Assembly: GCA_965646165.1 (NCBI GenBank)
Contig: CBFFYP010000035.1
Coordinates: 1-42,157, forward strand
DNA length: 42,157 nt
Direction: 5' to 3'
DNA from: MGBC114844 sp910585855
GTDB lineage: Bacteria > Bacillota > Clostridia > Lachnospirales > Lachnospiraceae
This document shows positions 33,501 to 41,976 of the stretch, piece by piece. The translations under genes were made by a program, and so were the position numbers. The notes under the pieces are model-generated. The model was not told the origin of the DNA. It made no database searches and saw only the letters and a program-made list of their open reading frames with translations. Position 1 is the stretch's first letter, and the number at the start of each line of letters is the position of its first letter.

Positions 33501-33630
33501 GAATACGGTTTGGGCGATAGATACCATCTATTCGTCTAGATAATCCTTTAAACAATTCGACTGCAGATCTGACAGCCTGCAGCTGATAATCAAGATCTTC
33601 ATCAAACTGAAATTTAATACGGTCAGCCAT
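30538..33630 (-). CDS. res: Type III restriction enzyme, Res subunit
   Basis: 1030 residues. It is the helicase-nuclease partner of Mod in a type III restriction system and cuts DNA after translocation between unmethylated sites. The Walker A motif is METGTGKT (about 92-99), Walker B IIIIDEPQ (DEPQ 216-219). SATH, HSALREGWDNPNVF and QEIGRGLRLPV are superfamily 2 motifs. The C-terminal nuclease motif is SPDW (Asp955) ... VETK (Glu977, Lys979), the usual PD-(D/E)xK type. All key residues are present, so it looks active. Its ATG overlaps the end of the 39-residue KilA-N remnant. Confidence 0.95.
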   Translation of the reverse strand: MADRIKFQFDEDLDYQLQAVRSAVELFKGLSRRIDGIYRPNRIRKIGEGDPVRNNDIVVGSRLLENLRRVQLQNNLFADSVLAEGNNFTIEMETGTGKTYVYLRTILELYKEYGFKKFMVVVPSIAIRKGVEKSMEQLQDHFKRLYNIDISKHSFIYDSNNPKQVSSKLVESNDLSICVMNIQAFNKDTNKIRTEDEYGQILWEDIKYIKPIIIIDEPQKIEGTKRNKSKSLKAIEELQPLFTLRYSATHKQLYNQIYKLDSYSAYQKELVKRIEVKTVYGVIPKDYPYIRYLSFTSDLKAKIEIFSQEQGGIIRFKTFRVGGGVSIEELSGNLLQYKDMRIAEEPHKLKPLQIATKEKIIELEQGHSTYEIEKNESIRIQIRLAIQNHFVKQLNILRTGKKIKTLTLFFIDSVDKVRDNTASDGRGEYLRIFDEEYKKYISQNAVEIEKYKEYFPDYRHVQSVREGYFALDVKKNVVEIDGWDSSVDESNLKIKAKSQEDIDRGISLILEKKDELISFEEPLAFIFSHSALREGWDNPNVFTLCTLKSGGSEIAKKQEIGRGLRLPVDITGNRCLDRRINELTVIANDYYDHFAAALQKDFNDNMNFDKNEVTAEILISTLKTAGIPQEKITPELVDILKQELISAGVMNGENILKGTSSHITKIFDNMTFVDDTLYEHMEKIKQQFKELMVQKGTKKIEIRNGDNEQPKNSVRAFVSEGEFQQIYFALRENLTKRTMYKFKIDKDKFIEDCAWEINRYLMFMKSKNEYKVEGGKAKFNESAMFIMEDVSYGTKELEIEVDSDPKSDFEIVNYIMYHTMLPRLAIFKIINAVKKRELLNNQDILDTVTQKILKMLNDRKAANITSYEVIKGYELDSRNIFECDTISEEDFNEEWRVFQANANRSSAMNEYYKMDSKGEKEFAERLENNQNVLLFTKLKKGGFVIDTPYGNYSPDWAIVCRKDSLNSPELGIYFIVETKIDKQDSDLQEVEQNKIQCGKLHFQAVSEQIKFGWVNSYEDFRRKFGVAESE

Positions 33631-33742
33631 CTTCTCTGCCTCCTATTCTTGAAATAAACCCCTCGAATTCGATGGGTTTAAAATTATGCAACATTTCCCA
33701 TAATCCTAAAAATTCAATGACATCTTTCGTCACTTTAACCAT
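33623..33742 (-). pseudogene. KilA-N domain gene remnant between mod and res
   Basis: A 39-residue frame. VTKDVIEFLGLWEMLHN followed by FKPIEFEGF resembles the N-terminal part of KilA-N domain proteins often found beside type III systems, which continue for another 200 or so residues. Here the frame ends soon after, and its TGA overlaps the res start (ATGGCTGA). It has a good ribosome binding site (AAAGGAG), so it may now act mainly as a translational lead-in for res. The match is from memory of the family, so confidence is moderate. Confidence 0.5.
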
Positions 33743-33759
33743 CTTTCACTCCTTTTGAG

Positions 33760-35646
33760 TTAAATAAACTCTACTGTATATGTAATTTTACTGTTTCCTA
33801 CATTCTTTTCTACAAAAGCCTTCAGTGTTCTAAATGTTTCGTCTTTCAACGCTATATCATCTTTAAATGCAGAATCTCTGAAAATAAACTTAATCGGCGT
33901 TGGATCAAGCCCTGCCAGCTTGTTTATAAGTTCTGTTGTAATCTCTGTTTCAAGACATACTAAATAACTGCCTGCATATAAATAGGTACGACTGCCAATA
34001 TCTGATAATTGTTCTAAAGTTTCTGACAACGGAATATTTCGTTGTCTGAGCATTAATTCATAAACAATATCCACATCTTTGGCATCAGGTGTAAAATCTA
34101 CAAGATCAGGTGTAGTTTCCATCTGTGCTAAATCTAACTGTCCTGCGTCCATAAGCGAATTCCACTTAATATTCGTATCCGCAACCCGAAATACCTTAAA
34201 TCCTATATCAATAGTTGCATTTGGATTTTCTCGCCTTATCTTTTCTCCTGCACGCCTTATTCTTTCTTTACCTATATCACATATATTTTTATAACCATCA
34301 TTATATGCGATACTCTTCTTGTCTGTTTCTTCCGGCAGCTGAATTAAAATATATTTACGATTTCCATTTGTATCCGCATTTAACTGCATTACAGCTTGAG
34401 CAGTCGTTGCAGAACCAGAAAAAAAATCTAGAATCACACTATTATCATCTGTATATAATTGCATACAACGCTTTATCAAATCAACTGGTTTCGGATAATC
34501 AAAATATAATTTATCATCAAATAATCTCTTTAGTGCTTTTGTTGCATCTTGAGAATGTCCTACATCTTGATATTTCCATATAGTCATAGGAGTTATACCC
34601 TGTTTTACTTCTGATAAAAATCTCTTAATTCTAGGAACATTATTTCCATTCTCACCAAACCAAATCCTATTATCTTTCACATATTCATAAAACGTCTTCT
34701 GATCCAATCTCCAGCAATATCCACTTGGCGGCAAAACAATTCTTCCACTTGGAGTTATTATTTCATATACTTTAGATTCAATGACTGGTCCAACTGACAA
34801 ATCTCCAGCAGTCCACGGTCCTCGCATATCATTATCTGGATTAGAATATCTTGAATCACTTTCATTGTTTCTAGGCAATCCATTACATGAAAATTCTGCA
34901 AAATTTTTTGCATAACACAAAATATAATCATGACTCTCAGAAAAATGTTTTTTTAAATTTACAGGTGCAAATGATCTCTCCCATACAATCTGTGCTGCAA
35001 AATTATTGTTTCCAAAAATTTCATCACATATCTCTTTTAAATTTTCTTGTTCATTATCATCAATTGAGATAAATATAACTCCATCATCCCTCAAAAAATC
35101 TCTTGCTATCTTAAGTCGAGGATACATCATATTAAGCCATCTTGCATGATATCTATTTTGTGATTCCTTATTTATTACATATTTCTCTCCTAATTCACTT
35201 GCAACCCCCTCTGCAAAATCGCTTTTTGTCTGTTCCATTACAAATGAATCATTATATACAAAATCATTTCCCGTATTATATGGTGGATCTATATAAATCA
35301 GTTTTACTGCTCCATAGTAGTTTTGTCGCAATAACTTCAATACCTCTAAATTATCCCCTTCAATATAAAGATTCTCCGTAGTATCTACATTCTTACTATC
35401 CTCCGGAATAAATTTCAATGTCTTTCCTACAATATCTTCCTGCGCAATCTTCTTTGCATTTTTCTTACCAGCCCATGTCAATTCATACTTCTCATTCCCT
35501 GTACCCTCAAACTGTCCCAATTCTTCCTTTAACGCCTGAAAATCTACTTCCCCATCTTTCACTGCCGCCGGAAATAACTGTGCCAGTTTTTTTACCTGCT
35601 CATTTACTACATTTCCAATATTCTGATTTACTTTTTTATATTCCAT
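33760..35646 (-). CDS. mod: Type III DNA methyltransferase Mod, intact copy (Mod1)
   Basis: 628 residues. It methylates adenine and supplies sequence recognition for Res. Order of motifs is beta-class: DPPYNTG (120-126) first, then the AdoMet site DFFSGSATTAQ (about 407-417). The target-recognition region lies between them. The C-terminal region (from about FKVFRVADTNIKWNSL) is nearly the same as in Mod2. The start at 35646 is set by GGAGG just upstream. A longer frame is rejected. It lies 18 bp before the KilA-N remnant and downstream of Mod2 in the same orientation. Confidence 0.95.
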   Translation of the reverse strand: MEYKKVNQNIGNVVNEQVKKLAQLFPAAVKDGEVDFQALKEELGQFEGTGNEKYELTWAGKKNAKKIAQEDIVGKTLKFIPEDSKNVDTTENLYIEGDNLEVLKLLRQNYYGAVKLIYIDPPYNTGNDFVYNDSFVMEQTKSDFAEGVASELGEKYVINKESQNRYHARWLNMMYPRLKIARDFLRDDGVIFISIDDNEQENLKEICDEIFGNNNFAAQIVWERSFAPVNLKKHFSESHDYILCYAKNFAEFSCNGLPRNNESDSRYSNPDNDMRGPWTAGDLSVGPVIESKVYEIITPSGRIVLPPSGYCWRLDQKTFYEYVKDNRIWFGENGNNVPRIKRFLSEVKQGITPMTIWKYQDVGHSQDATKALKRLFDDKLYFDYPKPVDLIKRCMQLYTDDNSVILDFFSGSATTAQAVMQLNADTNGNRKYILIQLPEETDKKSIAYNDGYKNICDIGKERIRRAGEKIRRENPNATIDIGFKVFRVADTNIKWNSLMDAGQLDLAQMETTPDLVDFTPDAKDVDIVYELMLRQRNIPLSETLEQLSDIGSRTYLYAGSYLVCLETEITTELINKLAGLDPTPIKFIFRDSAFKDDIALKDETFRTLKAFVEKNVGNSKITYTVEFI

Positions 35647-35750
35647 AGTGTCCTCCAATCTCTTCATTTTCAGCACTATGACTCTTAAAATGTGCAATTT
35701 CTTAAAACCTACTTTTGCATACTACAAGTAAATCAGATATCTCTTAAATA

Positions 35751-37657
35751 TCAGATAAACTCTACTGTATATGCCATCTTATTCATTCCATTATTTTTTT
35801 CTATCAATGCCTTTAGTCTGCGAAACGTTTCATCTTTTAATGCGATATCATCTTGGAATGCCGAGTCTCTGAAAATGAATTTTATCGGCAGCGGATCAAT
35901 CCCTGCCAGTTTATCAATTAATTCCTCTGTAATCTTTGTTTCAAGGCAAACCAAATAACTATCCGCATAAAGATAAGTACGCCGATACCCCCCCGAAAAA
36001 AAATACGTTCCATTTTTGATGACAACGGAACATTTTTCTGTCTTAACATTAATTCATACACAATATCCACATCCTTTACACCAGGCATAAAATCTATAGA
36101 ATCAGGGTCGCTTTCAATCTGATTTAAATCTAATTGTCCCATATTAATTAAAGAATTCCATTTAATATTAGTATCTGCAACACGAAATACCTTAAATCCA
36201 ATATCTATATCAGCTTCTGGATTTTCCTGTTTAAGATTCTCTCCTGCCCGACGAATACGTTCTTTAGCAATTTCTGCAATATTACTAAATCCGCTCTTAT
36301 ATGCATTTGTACCCTCATTGCATTTTTCATCTAACTGAACCATTATCCATTTTCTTTTTCCATTATCCTTACAATTTAATTTCATCACTGCCTGCGCAGT
36401 TGTAGCAGAACCACTAAAAAAATCCATTACTATAAAATCATTTGATTCGTTTCCATTAATCTGTAATGACAATAAAAATTCTATTAAAGCACTTGGTTTG
36501 GTAAAGTCAAATACAGATTTATCCTCAAACAATTTTCTAATATCTTGTGTTCCTTCCTGATTAAAAGGTCCATTTAAAATAGAAACTGGCTTTCCTCGTC
36601 TTATAACTCCATTCTCATCATACAAATAAGACTTTGAACGAACCGAATACGAACCATCACTTTGCAAATTAAATTCCACCTCATCCTTGCTTATAGCATC
36701 TAACAATCGTTCTTTACCCCATATCCACTGCTTATGTGGAACAATAGTTATCCCATTATATTCAATAGTGTACATCAAGTTAGGTCGATCTCCTAAACTA
36801 TTCGTCATCAAAGGCTGTGTCATATATCCACCACGAACAGCATATTTATCATCTTGTTTATTAAATCTTCTTTGTCCTTCTTCATCTAATTCTGATGTTA
36901 AATCGAAAATTGGGAACTTACTATAACAAAGAATATATTCGTGAACACTTATAAAACCTACGGTTTTAGCTCCTGCTCCATACTTATTTTTCCATACTAT
37001 AGTTTCAATACGATTTTCTTCGCCAAATATTTCATCACATATTTTTATCATATTTTTTACTTCAATATCATCAATACTCACAAATATAATTCCATCATCC
37101 GTTAGCAAATCTTTTGCAACTTTCAAGCGTGGATACATCATACTTAACCAATTGGCATGATACTTATTATGTGATTTACCATTAACTACATATCTCTCCC
37201 CTGTTATATCTATGTTACCTTCTGCGATATCCAAATCTTCTTTATTCATTCCAAATGAATCATTATACACAAAATCATTCCCTGTATTATATGGTGGATC
37301 AATATAAATCATCTTAATCGCACCATAATAATTTTGTCGAAGCAATTTTAATACTTCCAAATTATCCCCTTCAATATACAAGTTTTCCGTAGTATCTGCA
37401 TTCTTACTATCCTCTGGAATAAACTTCAATGTCCTTCCCACAATATCTTCCTGCGCAATCTTCTTCGCATTCTTTTTCCCAGCCCATGTCAACTCATATT
37501 TCTCACTGCCTACTTCTGTAAACTGTCCTAATTCCTCTTTCAATGCATCAAAATCAACCTCTCCATCCTTAACCGCTGATGGAAATAACTGTGCCAATTT
37601 CTTAACATTATCACCCACTATATCATTCATTCTCTGCTGTACTTTTTTGTATTCCAT
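35751..37657 (-). pseudogene. mod: Second type III Mod gene (Mod2), frameshifted near its 3' end
   Basis: The N terminus is nearly identical to Mod1 (KYELTWAGKKNAKKIAQEDI; DPPYNTG present) and so are the AdoMet motif (MDFFSGSATTAQ) and most of the C terminus. The central recognition region is different (for example WKNKYGAGAKTVGFISVHEY). After about residue 555 the frame shifts at a G7/T8 double homopolymer. The true end (YLYADSYLVCLETKITEELI...) continues in another frame from about 35980 to 35751. One added G restores a full-length protein. The start at 37657 has GGAGG. The missing part is about the last 80 residues. Either a phase-variable off state or a base-calling error. Confidence 0.85.
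35988..36003 (-). repeat. Double homopolymer tract at the Mod2 frameshift
   Basis: On the minus strand eight T, one C, seven G. Mod1 has no such tract at the aligned position. Eight G (or nine T) would put the C-terminal frame back. Simple repeats of this kind cause phase variation in many type III mod genes. Confidence 0.8.
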
Positions 37658-37691
37658 ATAGAATACCTCCATAGATTATATTAAAACAATT

Positions 37692-38414
37692 CTATATCAC
37701 ATTGCTTTCATTTAAATTCTGTATTATCTTTTTTATTTCCTTATTCAGATTCATTTTTTCAGCACCAGTTACCGCTTTTTTCAACATATTTTTTGTATCA
37801 ACCAACTTCTTATAATATGTATACACCCGTTCCATATGTTCACTATCATACCACCCGTTTCCATCTAAAATAAGCTCTATATTGGAATATGCACTTTTAT
37901 TCATTATCATATAAGTTCTGTAAAACCATTCCTTATACAAATCTACCTTATTTGTCTTATTCTTTATCTGCACATAATCCAAATATTTCAGTAATCTGTT
38001 TCTTCCATCATCTGGCAATCCCACTGGATAATTTTCTGTTAAAATACTATCTTCAATCACAATCTGGCTTTCATCTATCTGATTCAACCGCTTAATTGCA
38101 AATGAATATAATTCATACTGCGAATCATACATATGAAAAATACATAAAGGTTTAATCAGATTCTGATAAGTAAATGCCAAATAAGATGCTGCTTTCATAT
38201 TTTGCAGTTCCATATCATAAAACTGAATTGCTTCACATCTGTATTTATCATTCACTACAGAAGGAATCTCTTCTCCTGCAATCTGATACATAAGTTTTAC
38301 CTCTTTCACTGTATCTTTAATACGCTTTCTGTCATCTAACTTTAAATTTTTTGGTATAAAATCTTTCAAAGCTAATTTTACGCCAACTTTATAATGCTCT
38401 GGTATATTAAACAT
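37692..38414 (-). CDS. DUF4391-like protein of the defence operon
   Basis: 240 residues, soluble, mixed alpha/beta with a Lys/Asn-rich helical C terminus. The overall pattern (ALKDFIPK near the N terminus; IKPLCIFHMYDSQYELYSFA in the middle) resembles DUF4391 proteins, which are commonly encoded between an SNF2-type helicase and a type III-like methyltransferase. Function unknown. It lies 47 bp after the helicase stop and 35 bp before Mod2, so clearly in the same operon. No catalytic motif is evident. Confidence 0.6.
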   Translation of the reverse strand: MFNIPEHYKVGVKLALKDFIPKNLKLDDRKRIKDTVKEVKLMYQIAGEEIPSVVNDKYRCEAIQFYDMELQNMKAASYLAFTYQNLIKPLCIFHMYDSQYELYSFAIKRLNQIDESQIVIEDSILTENYPVGLPDDGRNRLLKYLDYVQIKNKTNKVDLYKEWFYRTYMIMNKSAYSNIELILDGNGWYDSEHMERVYTYYKKLVDTKNMLKKAVTGAEKMNLNKEIKKIIQNLNESNVI

Positions 38415-38461
38415 GATATTTCTTTCCTTTTTTCACAATAATCTGCAGTATATCAAGAAAA

Positions 38462-41400
38462 TTATTCCACTACCAAAAAAGAAACCAATTCAAAATCATC
38501 CATAGTTTCTTCTGCAAATGAATTGTTAAATCCGCCAAAATCAAACATCATCTGAACAGCTTTAGATTCTTCCTCTCCTTTAATAGATCGAATCGCTTTA
38601 TTTAACAATTCTGAGTAAAACTCCATCTTTGTAACATTCTTTGTCCGCTCAAAAAATTTTCCAAACAACTCCATAACAGGCACGCTTTTACCATAACATA
38701 ACTTTCTAAACTGCTTAACCACTTCTCTGGCTTGTCCATTACCATATAACACTGTACCATCATTTAATATATAAATCAGATAATATGGATACAACGAACT
38801 ATCTGACTTCGGTTTGTCCATATCATTACGATGCTTAAAACAAAAAAGCACTCCTGTATGCTTACCATCTGTAACAGAATAAATACCTCTTGGAACTTTT
38901 TTAATCTCTGGCACAGAGTGGATATATTCTGATAATTCATTTAGATATTCATTCATATTAAGGTCTGTAAGGGAAATATTCTCACTTGCCTCTTCTATAT
39001 CAATCACTTCCTGCTGCAATCTCTCCAGTTGCCGCTTTCTAAAATTAAAATCATTCATTTCAGGAGTCAGAATATCTTCATCGCCTGTTGATACCAAATT
39101 CATCGTTATCATCTTTCCCTTAACCCGTTGCTCCAATCCTAAATACTCATTCAATTCCATAGCTGGAAAGAAATTTATCATCTGAATATTGGTATTTTTA
39201 CTTCCAATTCTGTCAATACGACCAAATCTCTGAATCAATGACACCGGATTCCACTGAATATCAAAATTTATTACCGTATCACAATCTTGCAAATTTTGCC
39301 CTTCCGATATACAGTCTGTACCAATTAACAAATCAATCTGTTCCTCTGCCGGAATCTCTTTTTTCATCTTTGATATCGGAGAAAATGCACATAATACAGA
39401 ATTAAAATCTGTATCTACATTACGATTATTGCATCGAATATCTTTACCTGTAATACAAGCAGTATATATGCCATACCCTTTTATATAATCTGCAAGTTCA
39501 CGATACAAATAATTTGCCGTATCAGCAAATGCTGTAAATATCAATATTTTACGATTGCCTGCATTATAAGGAGTTTCCGTTACTTTTCTAATAAGAATTT
39601 CCCGAAGATCTTGTAATTTCTGATCTCGCCTCTCATCCAAAATCTGTTTCGCATTTTTTTGAATTTCCTGAATAATATACTTATCGCTTGCCAAATCCTC
39701 CAAATAATCCTCCACCCGAAGATGTTTTACATCTATTTCATACTTGCCTTCCAGATATAGCTCTTCGTCTTCCAGTTCTCCTGTTTCTTCATCAAGTTTC
39801 CCGCTTCCCCTTAATAATAACTGTTCTGTTCGTTCAATTCGTTCCAATAACCTGCGCAACGTTTCCTCAAATGAATACACAGAACTTTCCAACCGCTTAA
39901 AGAGATTAAATCTATGTAAAATAATCATGCCTTTAGACTGTATATCAAACTCCATCCTCCCACCATGTTTACCCATTAAAGAATATTTTTGAAGATAAAT
40001 TTTTTTACAGTCTTCCCGAATATATTTTGTAGGTGTATACACGCTCAAAATAAGTGCTTCCAGCAATTCATTCGTTTTCTTAAATTGAAGCAATTCCCCC
40101 ATAGTATCAATATCACTATTTAAAGTCATTGGAATATTTTTGTTTGGAAACTGTCCTACTTTCTTATTACCATAATAATTCGTAATATGTTTACGGCTTC
40201 TAGAAATTGTCACAAGTTCCAATAACTTATAAAAATCCGATGGCAAGCTATCTAACAGATCTTCTTTCTTATGTAAAGGCTGTTTTTCCCACGCATTAAT
40301 ACAGGCAGAAGTCTTTCTTAAAAGATTATCTATACTAGAAATACTCTCTTCTGCAAAAGCATAATCCTTATCTCCCGTAATAATACTAATCTGATTCTTC
40401 AAATCAACCAAACTATTATTAACAGGAGTAGCAGACAACAAAAGCACCTTTGTATTATTATTCCCATGTTTCACAACATCCTGTATCAACCTTGCATATC
40501 GTGTCATAATAAGCTGATCATTCTTGTCATACCTGTCATTACGATTTCTAAAATTATGAGATTCATCAATCACAACAAGATCATATAATCCCCAGTCAAA
40601 CTTTTTTAAATCCTGCCCTGAACGTGACACTCCACTATACCTAGACAAATCAGTATGAAACATAATTCTGTAATTAAAAGTTTCATGTAAAAATGAATCC
40701 TTATAATCTCCACGAAACGAATTCCAATTATCATACAATTTTGCCGGTGTAAGAACCAGTACCCTATTCATTCCAATTTCAAAATATTTAATAATAGCAA
40801 GAGCTTCAAATGTCTTACCAAGACCAACAGAATCCGCAATGATACATCCACCATAAGTATTCAGCTTACGAATTGCCGATACAACACAGTCCTTTTGAAA
40901 GTCATATAATGCATTCCAAATTTCTGTTTTCTTAAATCTCGTACTATCCCTCTCAAATCGTTCTACACCAATATCCAACTGGTTTCCAAATAATTCATTC
41001 AAAGTAAAATAATACAAAAATTCCGATGAATGTTCTTTATATACATACCGCAGACTAGCCAATAATTCTTCTTTATAATCTACAGACACTCGCTCATTAA
41101 ACCAAATCTGTTTAAACGTATTTAAAGCACCTATAATCTGTTCTCTATCAGCACTGCCATTTAAAATAGTATCAAAATTAATACTATTAAACGATTCTCT
41201 ATTCATCTTTTTCGATACCTCCAATGAAGATGAACCTTGAATCATAAAATCTTCATCAATAATCAGAACATTCCCACCAATGCGAACTCCTGCGTTTACC
41301 TTACGAATATTAACATGTTTCTCTATAAAATCATGCATATTTCGGGCTTTTGAAAAATGCTGCAATTTATTTTTTTCTGTAATATCATATGAATTAAATA

Positions 41401-41638
41401 ATATATCCGTAGGATTAATTTCAAATTCATGTGCAATCTCTGTCTGATGAGGCAAAAATTTTACATCACGTATTACAAAATTTATCTCTTTTACATTATG
41501 CAAATTCTTTTCTAATAAAGAGAAAACCGATATTGTCAGCTTATCATTGACAATATTAACTACTGCATTTTTTTTGTTCTGAAGAACTTCATTAATTTTC
41601 TCAATCATTTGTTCACTTGAATTAATAACATTTGTCAT
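38462..41638 (-). CDS. SNF2/HepA-type helicase of the defence operon
   Basis: 1058 residues. The N-terminal about 160 residues include VLIIDEDFMIQGSSSLEV, which resembles the second half of a phospholipase-D-like domain but lacks the HKD histidine and lysine. The helicase core has Walker A VGLGKT (271-276), Walker B DESH (358-361), LLLSATPVNN, then the C-terminal lobe with ILIFTAFADTANYLY, SEGQNLQDCDTVINFD and QRFGRIDRIGS. It is an ATP-driven DNA translocase. It is the first gene of the operon leading into DUF4391, two Mod genes and Res, so it probably assists or regulates the type III system. AAGGAG precedes the start. Confidence 0.9.
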   Translation of the reverse strand: MTNVINSSEQMIEKINEVLQNKKNAVVNIVNDKLTISVFSLLEKNLHNVKEINFVIRDVKFLPHQTEIAHEFEINPTDILFNSYDITEKNKLQHFSKARNMHDFIEKHVNIRKVNAGVRIGGNVLIIDEDFMIQGSSSLEVSKKMNRESFNSINFDTILNGSADREQIIGALNTFKQIWFNERVSVDYKEELLASLRYVYKEHSSEFLYYFTLNELFGNQLDIGVERFERDSTRFKKTEIWNALYDFQKDCVVSAIRKLNTYGGCIIADSVGLGKTFEALAIIKYFEIGMNRVLVLTPAKLYDNWNSFRGDYKDSFLHETFNYRIMFHTDLSRYSGVSRSGQDLKKFDWGLYDLVVIDESHNFRNRNDRYDKNDQLIMTRYARLIQDVVKHGNNNTKVLLLSATPVNNSLVDLKNQISIITGDKDYAFAEESISSIDNLLRKTSACINAWEKQPLHKKEDLLDSLPSDFYKLLELVTISRSRKHITNYYGNKKVGQFPNKNIPMTLNSDIDTMGELLQFKKTNELLEALILSVYTPTKYIREDCKKIYLQKYSLMGKHGGRMEFDIQSKGMIILHRFNLFKRLESSVYSFEETLRRLLERIERTEQLLLRGSGKLDEETGELEDEELYLEGKYEIDVKHLRVEDYLEDLASDKYIIQEIQKNAKQILDERRDQKLQDLREILIRKVTETPYNAGNRKILIFTAFADTANYLYRELADYIKGYGIYTACITGKDIRCNNRNVDTDFNSVLCAFSPISKMKKEIPAEEQIDLLIGTDCISEGQNLQDCDTVINFDIQWNPVSLIQRFGRIDRIGSKNTNIQMINFFPAMELNEYLGLEQRVKGKMITMNLVSTGDEDILTPEMNDFNFRKRQLERLQQEVIDIEEASENISLTDLNMNEYLNELSEYIHSVPEIKKVPRGIYSVTDGKHTGVLFCFKHRNDMDKPKSDSSLYPYYLIYILNDGTVLYGNGQAREVVKQFRKLCYGKSVPVMELFGKFFERTKNVTKMEFYSELLNKAIRSIKGEEESKAVQMMFDFGGFNNSFAEETMDDFELVSFLVVE

Positions 41639-41749
41639 TCAACCGTTTTCTCCTTCTTACACTTTATATCAACAGAAATCAGCCACATTTTCCCTTTCTT
41701 AACCACTCCCATCTATCCTTCTATATTTCAAATCTCCTGCCTCTTCCTA

Positions 41750-41778
41750 ATTATATTCCATTATCAAAACAAACGCAA
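41750..41778 (-). promoter_or_regulatory. Sigma-A promoter of the defence operon
   Basis: Minus strand TTGCGT (41778-41773), a 17-bp spacer and TATAAT (41755-41750), 112 bp before the helicase start. The transcript would have a leader of about 105 nt and run through the operon. Confidence 0.75.
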
Positions 41779-41800
41779 TTAAATCATTTCTTCACATCAA

Positions 41801-41913
41801 GATAAACTTACAAAGTAAAATTTTTATAAAATGACCCATTTTTATAATAATTTCAAACGAAAGCTCACATACCAATTAACGATTTCACACGTTTACAATT
41901 TGGTAAGTTTATC
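41801..41913. promoter_or_regulatory. Widely spaced inverted repeat upstream of the defence promoter
   Basis: GATAAACTTAC (41801-41811) and GTAAGTTTATC (41903-41913) are exact inverted copies 91 bp apart, starting 23 bp upstream of the -35. They could be paired binding sites for a looping regulator. Nothing else is seen in this AT-rich stretch. Confidence 0.4.
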
Positions 41914-41976
41914 CTGTTTCTATCTTTCATTCGGCTTTTGAAGATAGGATGCTGCCGAAAAGGAGTTTTTTTCACC

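Noticed and set aside
30538..41638. DISARM or BREX system
   Set aside because: No DrmA/DrmB, PglZ, BrxC or BrxL homologue. The Mod and Res signatures are those of type III restriction.
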